DNA of 64,000 bases from Sciurus carolinensis (taxonomy: Eukaryota > Chordata > Mammalia > Rodentia > Sciuridae): NCBI RefSeq assembly GCF_902686445.1, contig NC_062232.1, positions 32,816,454-32,880,453 on the forward strand, in the 5' to 3' direction. Shown piece by piece: positions 55,631 through 64,000 of the stretch; within the stretch, counting starts at the first letter, position 1; every line of letters starts with the position of its first letter. Both the position numbers and the translations under genes were made by a program. The notes beneath the pieces were generated by a model that was not told the DNA's origin, did not search any database, and saw only the letters and a list, made by a program, of their open reading frames with translations.

Positions 55631-55769
55631 ACTCGGGTCAACCTTTTCACTGGGGCTCCCAAGACAGTGGAACCTGTTTAGCCTGCAGAGAAACGCTGAA
55701 CATGGAGGAGAGGAGACGGGCTTCACCTGCTTCGCAGTTTTGCCCAAGGCTGGTTCAGACTCATAGCTT

Positions 55770-55970
55770 ATTTTTAAAATTTTATTTATTTATTCATTTA
55801 TGGGACCGAGGATTGAACCCAGGGGCGCTCAATCACTGAGCCACATCCCCAGTCCTTTTTTATATTTTATTTAGAGACAGGGTCTCGCTGAGTTGCTGAG
55901 GCTGGCTTTGAACTTGTGATCCTCCTGCCTCAGCCTCCCCAGCTGCTGGGATGACAGGCGTGCACCTGCA
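55770..55970 (-). repeat. B1-dID SINE
   Basis: Antisense: T/A-rich lead, 'gaccgaggattgaacccagg', 'cactgagccacatccccagt', 'cctcctgcctcagcctcccc' and 'gacaggcgtgcacc'. Confidence 0.93.
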
Positions 55971-56124
55971 GACTTGCAGTACATTTTAAAATGTGGTGTT
56001 TAAGCCACCAACAGCTCGAGTGAGTCCATCGAGTCATCCAGCACAGAATGGAAGCTGGGAGTGACAAAAATGAGTCCCGTGAGTGGGCTGGGGTGTGGTC
56101 CTACCCGGCACCCTCAACATACCT

Positions 56125-56265
56125 TGCCTAAGTCGCCCGCAGAAGCTCTGCCACTATGACGTCATCAGATGTCAGGCCTTTGACAAATGAGTCCAGCCGG
56201 CAGCTGGAGCCTTTGATAAGCCATTTACAGGCGTCTAGGAGACATCCACACTGGTCTTGGGAATG
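56125..56265. promoter_or_regulatory. Candidate regulatory cluster with a perfect CRE
   Basis: The palindromic cAMP-response element TGACGTCA is at 56157-56164, followed by 'tcagatgtcaggcctttgac', and 'gagcctttgataagccattt' holds a TCF/LEF-like CCTTTGATAAG. No repeat is recognised here. Function is inferred from motifs alone. Confidence 0.35.
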
Positions 56266-56269
56266 CATC

Positions 56270-57320
56270 CTAGTTCCATCTTAAATTCACATCTTTTCAT
56301 GTTTTTTTTTTTTTTTTAAGCATGCCATACATCTGTGGAGATTCATGGTTTAAGATATTGTTTTCTTTTCTCTGACATTTCACCTTTTCTCCTTATTTTA
56401 TTTTTTTAAAGGGAAAGAAAATATTCACTCCAAGGTTCATTTAGTTTCTGGGTAATAACTGTCAGATATTAACAGATAGCCCCATACATCCAGCATAAAA
56501 TAATAGAATTTGTTGAGTGCATTAGACATCCAATAATGGGCATGGCAGACTGCGTGTAGAGCTGGAGAGGTTTCTCTTGGCCAAAGGGAATGCGCTATGG
56601 AAAACAAGACATAAAAGAACATTTGTCACAATGTCCTCTTGGGCCTTCTTAGGTTTGCACACGCAAGCACCCCACCTGGAAATTTTTTTCTCCACTTTCC
56701 CAAGTACTTCCTCCCATCCTGAAAGACTCCAGTGGCCTCTTCTCTTCCCAGAAGCATGCCCTCCCTGTCATACCCTGTCCCCATAGCATCCTGGGCTTGC
56801 TTGCCTTGACATGGCACTTGTAGTACTGTATTAGAGCTATCTGCTGCTCTCTCTCCAAACTGTCGACCACTCAGGGACAGCGCTCATGCCTTCTACCTCG
56901 CGCTGTATGAGACCCAGGTGAGCAGATGCCCTCGGTGCCCACCTGCGGCCCAAGGCCTTGCCACTTCCGCGCACATCTCTGCAATTCCAGTAGGCAGCGT
57001 GGACACCTTTGCCCGAGGATCTTCTCTGGCTTCGAGCCCACTTTGCTGTTGCTGCGGCAGGCTGGCAGGGCTGGGGGGTTAACGCCCTTCCTCACAGCCC
57101 TCTAACGATGCCCGGAGGGAGTTGGCATAGCCCGCCCCTCCCTGGTTGGGAAAGCGAGGCTCATGGTTGACATTCACTTCAAAACTCCTCCGTGGCTTTA
57201 AGCTTCATTTGCCATCAGTGGAAGTGGCCTGGATAACATGCTCTAGATTGCCAGCCGGCCTTGCTCCAGTGTCTCATTGCCACTCTCCCCTACCGATGTT
57301 TCCTGGGATCACCTCCCAAA
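56270..57320. other. Unassigned; possible L2 remnant
   Basis: A long T run at about 56303-56317. 56640-56920 may be L2-derived ('caccctg', 'ctcagggacagcgctcatgc'), not secure. No gene is seen. Confidence 0.3.
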
Positions 57321-57328
57321 TAAACTAC

Positions 57329-57520
57329 GGTCATGAGTCACTTAGCCACAGGGATGTGTTCTGAGAAATGCATCGTTAGCCAATTTCGTCACTGTGTGAA
57401 TATCAAAGAATGTACTTACCCAAACTAAGAGGGCTATGACGTCACTAAGTGATATAATCTTATGGGATCACTGACCTATGTGGTCCATCACTGATCGAAA
57501 TGTTATGCAGTCCATGACTG
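57329..57520 (+). mobile_element. Tigger4/Zombi-like short element (second copy)
   Basis: 'gtcatgagtcacttagccac', 'gttctgagaaatgcatcgtt', 'agccaatttcgtcactgtgt', 'aatcttatgggatcactgac' and 'gcagtccatgactg' match the copy at 33425-33618. Both lack the same central part, so they belong to one short non-autonomous form. Confidence 0.72.
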
Positions 57521-57640
57521 CTTATCTTCAAATCCTTGTCTCAAAGTCAGCCTCCGGAGTAACCAACCAAAGACAGGAGCACAACATAGATGCTCAATAA
57601 GTGACTTGTAAAAACGAATTGTTAGCTGAATTATTACTAT

Positions 57641-58033
57641 AAAGCTCATGCATGAGACAATGCAAGAAAGTTTAGAGGTGAAATGATTGGGTTATGAGAG
57701 CATTAACCTAGTAAATTAGATCCCTGATGGGATTAACTGGGTGGTAACTGAAGGCAGGCAGGGTATGGCTCGAGGAGGTGGGAGATGGGGCCGTGCCCTA
57801 GGGGTATATATTTTGTCCCTGGTGAGGAACTCTCTCTCTGCTTCCTGGTTCCTTGTTCTGAACAGCTTCCCTCTACCACACCCTTTTGCCATGATGTTCT
57901 GCTTCACCTTGAGCCTGAGGAATAGGAATTGGACTGAGATCTTTGAAACCGTGAGCCCCCAAATAAACTTTTCTTCCTCTAAAATTGTTCTTGTCAGGTC
58001 TTTTGGTCTCAGCAGTGAAAAAACTAAACAAAA
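57641..58033 (+). repeat. Rodent-lineage MaLR-type LTR (copy 8)
   Basis: 5'-truncated sense copy: 'gagacaatgcaagaaagttt', 'agaggtgaaatgattgggtt', 'gccatgatgttctgcttcac', 'tttgaaaccgtgagccccca' and 'ttgttcttgtcaggtctttt'. It faces copy 9 across 212 bases. Confidence 0.82.
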
Positions 58034-58245
58034 ACGTGAATCGTGGAATTTTTATAACACAAATGCCAAAACAAACTCTCCAGTGCCAGGTTTTCTGGAG
58101 GGTCTGCATTATCCATTTTAAGTGAGCATATTTTGAATCAAAATCAAAGTCCACTTGAAAAGTACTGCTTCACCTTGGACCAAGTAGACAGTCTGTGTGC
58201 CAAGGAACTGGGACAATTGCACACGGTCCCACTGAGGCTGATGTT

Positions 58246-58658
58246 TGTTTTAGTTCCCTTATTCATCACTCTGACCAAAACATCCCACAAGAGCAACATA
58301 GAGGAGAAGTTGATTTGGGGCTCAGGGTTTCAGAGATCTTAGTCCATAGACAGAGATCTTAGTCCATAGTCCAGGGCCCAATGAGCAGCACAGCATGGCA
58401 GTAGAAGAAAGCTGCTCAGCTCATGATGAGGTCCTAGAGAGGGAGTTGGGGGGCACAGGGAAGATGCACTCTTCTATGCACTCCTCCAGGGACCTACTCC
58501 TCTATCCACGCCCCTCCTGCCTACAGTTACCACCCAGTCGGTCCCTTCACACAGGATGGACCGATTAAGTCACAGCTCTCATAATCTAATCATTTTACCT
58601 CTGAATATTCCTATATTAACAGGAGCTTTGGGAGACACCTCACATCCAAACCATACCA
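58246..58658 (-). repeat. Rodent-lineage MaLR-type LTR (copy 9)
   Basis: Antisense copy starting TGTTTTAG and ending ccatacca. It contains a 20-base-period tandem doubling of cagagatcttagtccatag (58331-58349 and 58351-58369). Confidence 0.8.
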
Positions 58659-58679
58659 GTGTCTATATCCACCTATCTT

Positions 58680-59072
58680 GGCCCATTATCTGTGACTATA
58701 ACAAAATACCTGAGACCAGGTCATTTCATTCATAAGGAATAGAGGTTTACTAGACTCATGGTTCTGGAGGCTGGATGGTTCAAGAGCATGGCATCTGCTC
58801 TGCCTCTGGTGAGGGCCTTCTTGTTGCATCATAATATGGCAGAAAGGTAAAAGAGCATCCACAAAGAAGAGCTGAGGAAACTGAACCCCCTTTTACAACA
58901 ACCCACTCCCCTGAGCACTAACTCTTCCAGAGAGAACAAGATGCATTCGTTCATGAAAGTGGAGCCCTCCTGACCTAAACACCTCCCATTTGGTCCCATC
59001 TCCCAACACTGCTGCATTGGGAATTAAAGTCCCAGCACATGAACTTAGGGGGAGACACATTCAAACCATCGA
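58680..59072 (-). repeat. MaLR/MLT1-type LTR
   Basis: 'gactataacaaaatacctga', 'ggtttactagactcatggtt', 'ctggaggctggatggttcaa', 'ccatctcccaacactgctgc' and 'agcacatgaacttaggggga' follow the antisense MLT1 order. Confidence 0.72.
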
Positions 59073-59074
59073 TC

Positions 59075-59455
59075 AACTGCAATATCAGAGAAGAGGAAGC
59101 CTTGCCCATTTGATTCTGATTTGGGGCTGCTGACCATACTGGGTCTCCCTTTTCCCTCATCTGTAATCAGTCATGACGAAGTCCCCCACTGGGTCTCGGG
59201 GTTCTGTTTAAGGAAGAAGCCGGCAGTCTGTGTGTTGTCCCTTTCCCTAGGAAAACATCCTTACTGCCGTTTCTCAGTCCCTATAAGTCAGGTCGATCTA
59301 TGGTTCAGGGAGCTCTTTCTGGAAGTACTGGAACTTCTTGGAGACACAGCTGACCACTGACATTCTTTCTACTTGATAAACTCTTCGATGTTTTTTAGAA
59401 AGTTCACATTTGTAATACACTCAAATTTCTTTGCCATTCGTTTCTTTCTTACTTT
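59075..59455. other. Unassigned sequence
   Basis: No named repeat or gene. The 79-codon frame at 59121-59360 is unrecognised. Confidence 0.3.
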
Positions 59456-59456
59456 C

Positions 59457-59657
59457 TTTTTTTTTTTTTTTTCATTGTGGTACCAGGGATTGAACCCAGG
59501 GGTGCTTAACCCCTGAGCCACATCCCTAACCTGTTTTATATTTTATTTAGAGATAGATAGGGTCTAGCTAAGTTGCTTAGGGTCTTGCTAAGTTGCTGAG
59601 GCTGGCCTCAAACTTGCGATCCTCCTGTCTCAGTCTCCTGAGTCACTGTGCCCAGCT
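59457..59657 (-). repeat. B1-dID SINE
   Basis: Antisense: T run, 'gtggtaccagggattgaacc', 'ctgagccacatccctaacct', a short internal doubling ('ctaagttgcttagggtcttg') and 'cctcctgtctcagtctcctg'. The 7SL end is shortened. Confidence 0.92.
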
Positions 59658-59659
59658 CT

Positions 59660-60815
59660 ACTGTTCTCTTCTGATGCATTTTCTGATGGGACTTTGGATT
59701 TCAGATTTTCTTTTAGTCCTTTTTGTAGGCAAAAAAGCTGGACTATCCACTTGGCCCACCACTAGGATATAAAGCATAACTAATATTTATCAAGTACGAA
59801 AAGCTGCATATATATGATCTCCTTTAACTCTCACACAACCGATGACCAACGTGACGACCAGAGAGATCACAGAACTGGCGCCGAGTTACCCCTTCAGGAA
59901 ATGGCCCAGCACAAGCCACAAGCTCATGTTGTTCGTGACAACATTTCTTGAGCTCTGGTGTTCGCTAGGGATAGTAATGGAAAAGTAACATGCTTTTCTT
60001 GCTTAATCTTCTGTTCGTAATGTTTTATTCAGCAGCGTTTGTCTTCATTTGGGTTTCCCCAAAAGGAGACCATGAGATAAGTATGTGAGTACAAGTCATT
60101 TATTTGGCAAAGGACTTCAGAAGACACCAGTAGGGGAGTGGGAAGTGAGACAGGGAAAGGTAAGTCATCAAGAAAGTTCCCACCATGGACAACTGGAGTT
60201 CAGTGCCTCTGGGGACCTTGGTGAGACATTTAGAATATGCACCTTGATTACCCAAGTAGACTTGCACAGGGTATTCGCTGAGGGCTGGCCCTCTAGTTTG
60301 CTGCTTACGGGTAGAGTGGGCTCTGGCGCCAGAGGAAGCCAAGAGACACAGATGGTAGCAGTTGGAAGACAGACCTGTGTGCATTGAAGGACAAGGGAGT
60401 AGTGAAAATGGGCAAGGTACCAACTGTGCCTGTGACAGTATTTGGAGCCTCACTGTATGGAGGCTATAGGAATCAGAAACCTCAAGACAGTGAGGACAGA
60501 TGGCACTATTTCTGCCTTTAAAAGCCTTCTCACCTTAAACTAGATCAAGGGACCCTTCTACTCTAGAATTACATTGCTGGGGGGCTACTGGGTCTCTTTG
60601 GGATGTCCCAGGAAAGACAGAGGCAGCTGACAGCATTAACAGACGAAACAGGAATAATAACATCGAAAAGAAGATTTGCAGTATGCTAGCAAAGCCCTAA
60701 GTGGAAGAAAATTCCAGACCAGGAGAGCAATGTTTTAAAATTCATTTGAGTTATTTGCAACAGTAACAAGTAAATATTCCTTGTGTAAAGAACTATCTCC
60801 AGGTTTGATTTTTTT
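59660..60815. other. Unassigned; possible old repeat
   Basis: 'gtttgtcttcatttgggttt' with 'agtacaagtcatttatttgg' and 'caccagtaggggagtgggaa' near 60037-60145 resembles a known old mammalian repeat whose name I cannot fix. Opposed frames of 100-117 codons over it are spurious. Confidence 0.35.
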
Positions 60816-60817
60816 TT

Positions 60818-61030
60818 GGGGGGGAGAAAAGGGGTACCAGGAGTTGAACTCAATAGCACTCAACCACTAAGCCACATTCCCAGCCCTATTTTGTATTTTT
60901 TATTTAGAGACTGGGTCTCACCGAGTTGCTTAGTGTCTCACTTTTGCTGAGGCTGGCTTTGAACTCACGATCCTCCTGCCTCAGCCTCCTGAGCTGCTGG
61001 GATTATAGGTGTGCCCTACTGCACTCAGCT
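60818..61030 (-). repeat. B1-dID SINE
   Basis: Antisense: 'ggggtaccaggagttgaact', 'accactaagccacattccca', 'cctcctgcctcagcctcctg' and 'gtgccctactgcactcagct'. Confidence 0.92.
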
Positions 61031-61312
61031 TGGGTTTGAGAAAGAAAAAAATATATGTCATCAAATGAAATTTCATCACAGAATTCCCTGCTTCCATAGC
61101 ATGTCCAGGGGACACAAACCCACCTTTGATCAACCACAGAAAGGAATGTCTGATGGAGAACATTTCTCGAAATTGCTTTGTTCCCCAAAGCAATGGTGCT
61201 CTCAGCAGAATGCTCCAGCGAAACTTCTTTATCCCAGGGGAGAAGAGTCAGTTCAACTAAGGAATAGCTCTTGAACCATCAAAGTCAGTCATTCGTTTAT
61301 GACTGTTAGGAT

Positions 61313-61795
61313 TGCCAAGTGTGGTCAGCTAAATGATGGCCCCAAAGATGTCCACCTCCTAATCCATAGAACCTGAAAGCAGGTTACCTTTCGTGACGGA
61401 AGGGACTCGCAGATGTGGTTAGGCTAAGGACCTTGAGACAGGGAGCTCATACTAACTTATCAGGGTGGCTTCAATGTAATCACAAGGATCCTTGTAAGGA
61501 AAGGGGGAAAGCAGGAGAGGAAGCCAGGGTGCTACCACGTGAGAAGGAGTCTGCCAGCCATTGCTGACTTTGAGGGTGGGAGAAAGGCGCCGTAAGTACA
61601 AGAATATAGGCGGCCTCTACAAGAGGGAAGAGGCAGGGAGGCAGGATCTTCTGTCGACTTTCTAGAAAACAGCTTTTCTGGCTCTTTGATTTGAAACCAG
61701 TGAAATCCATTCTGGACTCAACCTCCCACACAATAAGATGACGTCTTGTGTCATTTCTAGCCTAAGGTTGTGGAAATTTGTTACCACAGCAAAAC
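61313..61795 (+). repeat. Old mammalian LTR-like repeat
   Basis: 'gatggccccaaagatgtcca', 'cctcctaatccatagaacct', 'gacggaagggactcgcagat', 'aatgtaatcacaaggatcct', 'aggcggcctctacaagaggg' and 'ggtaatttgttaccac'-like text at 61780 follow the order of a familiar MaLR/ERVL-age repeat. The subfamily is not assigned. Confidence 0.6.
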
Positions 61796-61799
61796 AAAA

Positions 61800-62100
61800 C
61801 TGAAACACCTAAGTGCCCGGGAAGCCTCCAAGCTGGCAAATTGCCCAGGTCCTCCAGGAGCAGCACGTGGGTACAGCAACTTCATGATTATCCCCTGGAG
61901 AGGTTCCAGAGAAAATTGCAGAGGGTCCCCACTTCTCAGAAGACAGACAACAGTGGTCCTTAGGAAATGTCAGAGCCCAAGAGGATTCCCAGTCCCTGGG
62001 AGCTAATGGTGAGCGGTTCCCCTCAGGGAGTTACTGAGTTCACCAAAAACCACCTCAGCTGTTTCTCTTCATCTTCAGATGATTTAACTGCATGTGCAAT
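61800..62100. other. Unassigned sequence
   Basis: No named repeat or gene. Overlapping frames under 125 codons are unrecognised. Confidence 0.3.
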
Positions 62101-62106
62101 CATAAT

Positions 62107-62312
62107 CCAGTGGTTCCCGAACCTGGTTAGGCCTCAGAATTACATGGGGACACTTAATGAAGAAGCCCAAGCTGAGATTTTTTTTTATCCCAGGCTTCTT
62201 ACGTCAGATTCTCTGAGGGTGTGGCCCTGGGAATCTATGTTTTTGACAGGTATCTCCAGGGGATTCTGGTACCTGTCTATGAACCAGGATTTAGAGAGCA
62301 CTATCCAAACTC
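62107..62312. mobile_element. MER5A/MER5B-type hAT element
   Basis: Left end 'ccagtggttcccgaacctgg', centre 'cagattctctgagggtgtgg' with 'ccctgggaatctatgttttt', and 'tatctccaggggattctggt' on the right. Ends are diverged and the orientation is uncertain because the family is nearly symmetric. Confidence 0.65.
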
Positions 62313-62314
62313 CT

Positions 62315-62890
62315 CCATTTCAGAGCTCATGAGATGCTTTGACTAACTAACTCAGATGGTTGGATTCCAGAACCTTCAGAAGAGCTGTGTTCATGAAGGA
62401 ATTTTATCATAAGAATGTAAATTGGCCACCTAAGTGGATTTCACCTGGACAGTATATGGTTGAAAGTTGGTCCCAGAACTAAAAGTCCACCATATCAGCA
62501 AAGGCAACCACATCCAGACAGATCTACGCATTTCCCAGACTTCTGGTCTCAACCCTGGTGTCCCACTGTGCCAACACCTCCATTAACTTCTAATCTGCCA
62601 AGTCCCTTCCGTGATGGAAGACGAACTTGGGTAATATCCAAGATGGCAGACACTGTTGGCTAACTATTCAACAATCTTCTCTTCTTCCTTATTAACAGAA
62701 ACCGGGTTTTGAGACTTCTGAGGGTGAGGAAGCAAGTGACGGGGTGAAGAAAGGTGAGTCTCCCCGACAGCCTCAGAGAAACATTGCTCCAGTCCAGCCA
62801 TGGGAATCCCATCCTCTTTGCCGGTGATTGGGAAATAAACGATCCCATGACCCACTTTTAAATCTTTGGAAGTTGGCTGGGCATTTCAGA
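62315..62890. other. Unassigned sequence
   Basis: No gene. Short frames on both strands at 62460-62855 match nothing known. Confidence 0.3.
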
Positions 62891-62907
62891 AAGTGAGTTT
62901 TTCCTCT

Positions 62908-63028
62908 ATTTTTTTGTTTTGTTTTGTTTTTGCGGTGCTAGGGATCGAACCCAGGTCCTTATGATTGCAAGGCAAGCACTCTACCAACTGAGCTATCTCC
63001 CCAGCCCCAAAAGGTCTTTAATATTATT

Positions 63029-63074
<46 letters not shown>

Positions 63075-63140
63075 GGGATTGAACCCAGGGCCTTCTGCAT
63101 GCGAGGCAAGCATGCTACCAACTGAGCTATATCCCCAGCC
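62908..63140 (-). repeat. Dimeric ID insertion with (GT)n linker
   Basis: Two antisense ID bodies, 62931-63006 ('tgctagggatcgaacccagg', 'actgagctatctccccagcc') and 63069-63140 ('ctggggattgaacccagggc', 'actgagctatatccccagcc'), are joined by a GT tract (63028-63070). One duplication pair, tgagtttttcctct (62894-62907) and tgagtttttcttct (63141-63154), brackets the whole, suggesting a single dimer insertion. Confidence 0.75.
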
Positions 63141-63154
63141 TGAGTTTTTCTTCT

Positions 63155-63345
63155 TGATATAAAAGAAAGCACCACACGGGAGGCTGAGGAAGGAGGATTG
63201 CCAAGTTCAAAGTCAGCCTCAGCACCTGAGTGAGGCCCTAAGCAACTCAGCAAGACCCTATCTCTGATAAAATATAAAAATGGCTGGGGATGTGGCTCAG
63301 GGGTTAAGCACCCCTGAATTCAATCCCTGGTACCAAAAAAAATTA
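63155..63345 (+). repeat. B1-dID SINE, 5'-truncated
   Basis: 'cacgggaggctgaggaagga', 'ttcaaagtcagcctcagcac', 'ggggatgtggctcaggggtt' and 'ttcaatccctggtacc' with an A tail. The first part of the B1 half is missing. Confidence 0.9.
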
Positions 63346-63770
63346 TATATATATACCACACAATGGAATACTACTCAGCCTTTACTAAAGGGGGAAATCT
63401 GTCATTTGTGATGAATGGATCTATGAATGAACCTGAAGGACATTATGCTAAGTGAAATAAGCCAGGCACAGAAAGACAAATACTGCATGACCTCACTTGC
63501 ATATGGAATCTAATAAAGTTGAACTCATCGAAATAGAGAGTAGAATGATAGTTACCAGGGACTGGGAGGATGGAGCGGCAGGAATGAGGAGCTGTTGATC
63601 AGGGGCACTGAGTGTCAGATGGAGGGTGGAGTAGGTTTGAAGATCCATTGCACAGTAGGGCGACTAGAGTCAATAACATATTATATATTTCAAAGTTATA
63701 ATACAATAATGTATTATAAATTCCAAATGTCTCACCACAAACATGAAAGTTGACCAAAGTACTAAATGTG
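63346..63770 (+). mobile_element. L1M 3'-end fragment
   Basis: Sense L1: 'cacaatggaatactactcag', 'gaatgaacctgaaggacatt', 'atgctaagtgaaataagcca', 'ggcacagaaagacaaatact', 'gttgaactcatcgaaataga' and 'atgatagttaccagggactg'. This is the ORF2 end and 3' UTR of an old L1M type; no open frame. Confidence 0.85.
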
Positions 63771-63904
63771 TTAGCTTGATTTAATCACTCCACATTGAAC
63801 GTATACATCAGAACATCTCGTTGCACACATAAATATATACCATTATGATTTATCAATCAGGACAAATATTAATAATCATTTTTTAATTGTGACCACTCCC
63901 CTAT

Positions 63905-64000
63905 ATTTTGACCTCCTCTTCATCAAGAGGCTGGGTCTGTCTCCTCTCCTTGAACCTGGGCTTTGTGAGTGTTTGATTGATGCAACCTAGTGGAAGTCCG
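63905..64000 (+). repeat. Old ERVL-like LTR, cut by window end
   Basis: 'gtctcctctccttgaacctg' and 'ggctttgtgagtgtttgatt' resemble the start of the class seen at 5558-5975 and 44340-44760. It runs off the edge, so only the first part is visible. Confidence 0.4.

Overview
This is a window of vertebrate nuclear DNA, almost certainly from a squirrel-family rodent (ground squirrel, marmot or tree squirrel). The best evidence is about 20 copies of a roughly 200-bp composite SINE. Its left half is 7SL/B1-like and ends in 'gtctctaaataaaat'. Its right half is tRNA-Ala/ID-like ('ggctggggatgtggctcagtgg', then 'ggttcaatccctggtacc' and an A tail). This is the B1-dID arrangement known from Sciuridae. Free-standing ID elements and 5'-truncated L1 3' ends of a type I associate with sciurids agree with this.

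I find no convincing protein-coding exon, tRNA or rRNA gene. The open frames are short, overlap on both strands, fall in repeats or in GC-rich sequence, and match no protein I recognise. Several start at non-ATG codons. The window reads as intergenic or deep intronic DNA.

Layout. 0-6.5 kb: old LTR fragments, a truncated L1 and an arm-to-arm inverted repeat at 5.98-6.48 kb. 7-11.3 kb: two repeat-poor blocks that look like candidate regulatory DNA, with MER20, MER5A and LTR remnants between them. 11.7-15 kb: nested insertions (a rodent-lineage LTR inside MLT1; another inside a hAT element; an ID inside an old LTR) and a short perfect-core hairpin at 15.0 kb. 16-20.3 kb: mostly unique sequence rich in TAAT-type motifs. 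20.4-36.4 kb: dense SINEs, an antisense L1 remnant, Tigger and hAT fragments and several nested LTR stacks. 36.4-46.3 kb: old LTRs, a (TG)n tract, MIRs, two lineage-specific LTRs and a repeat-poor block at 43.25-43.98 kb. 47.3-50.7 kb: an LTR carrying a long (TC)n tract, then unique sequence and a (TA)n tract. 50.8-51.7 kb: a strong CpG island, the only promoter-like landmark. 52-64 kb: L1M, MIR, SINE and LTR remnants, including two lineage LTRs facing opposite ways 212 bp apart.

The most recurrent element is a roughly 400-450 bp LTR of MaLR/ERVL type (nine copies called). It has near TG...CA ends, one exact 5-bp target duplication, and matching copies on both strands. No undescribed gene system is visible. 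The items most worth checking are the gene-less CpG island, the repeat-poor candidate enhancers, the two inverted-repeat structures and the nested insertions, which give relative ages for the elements.
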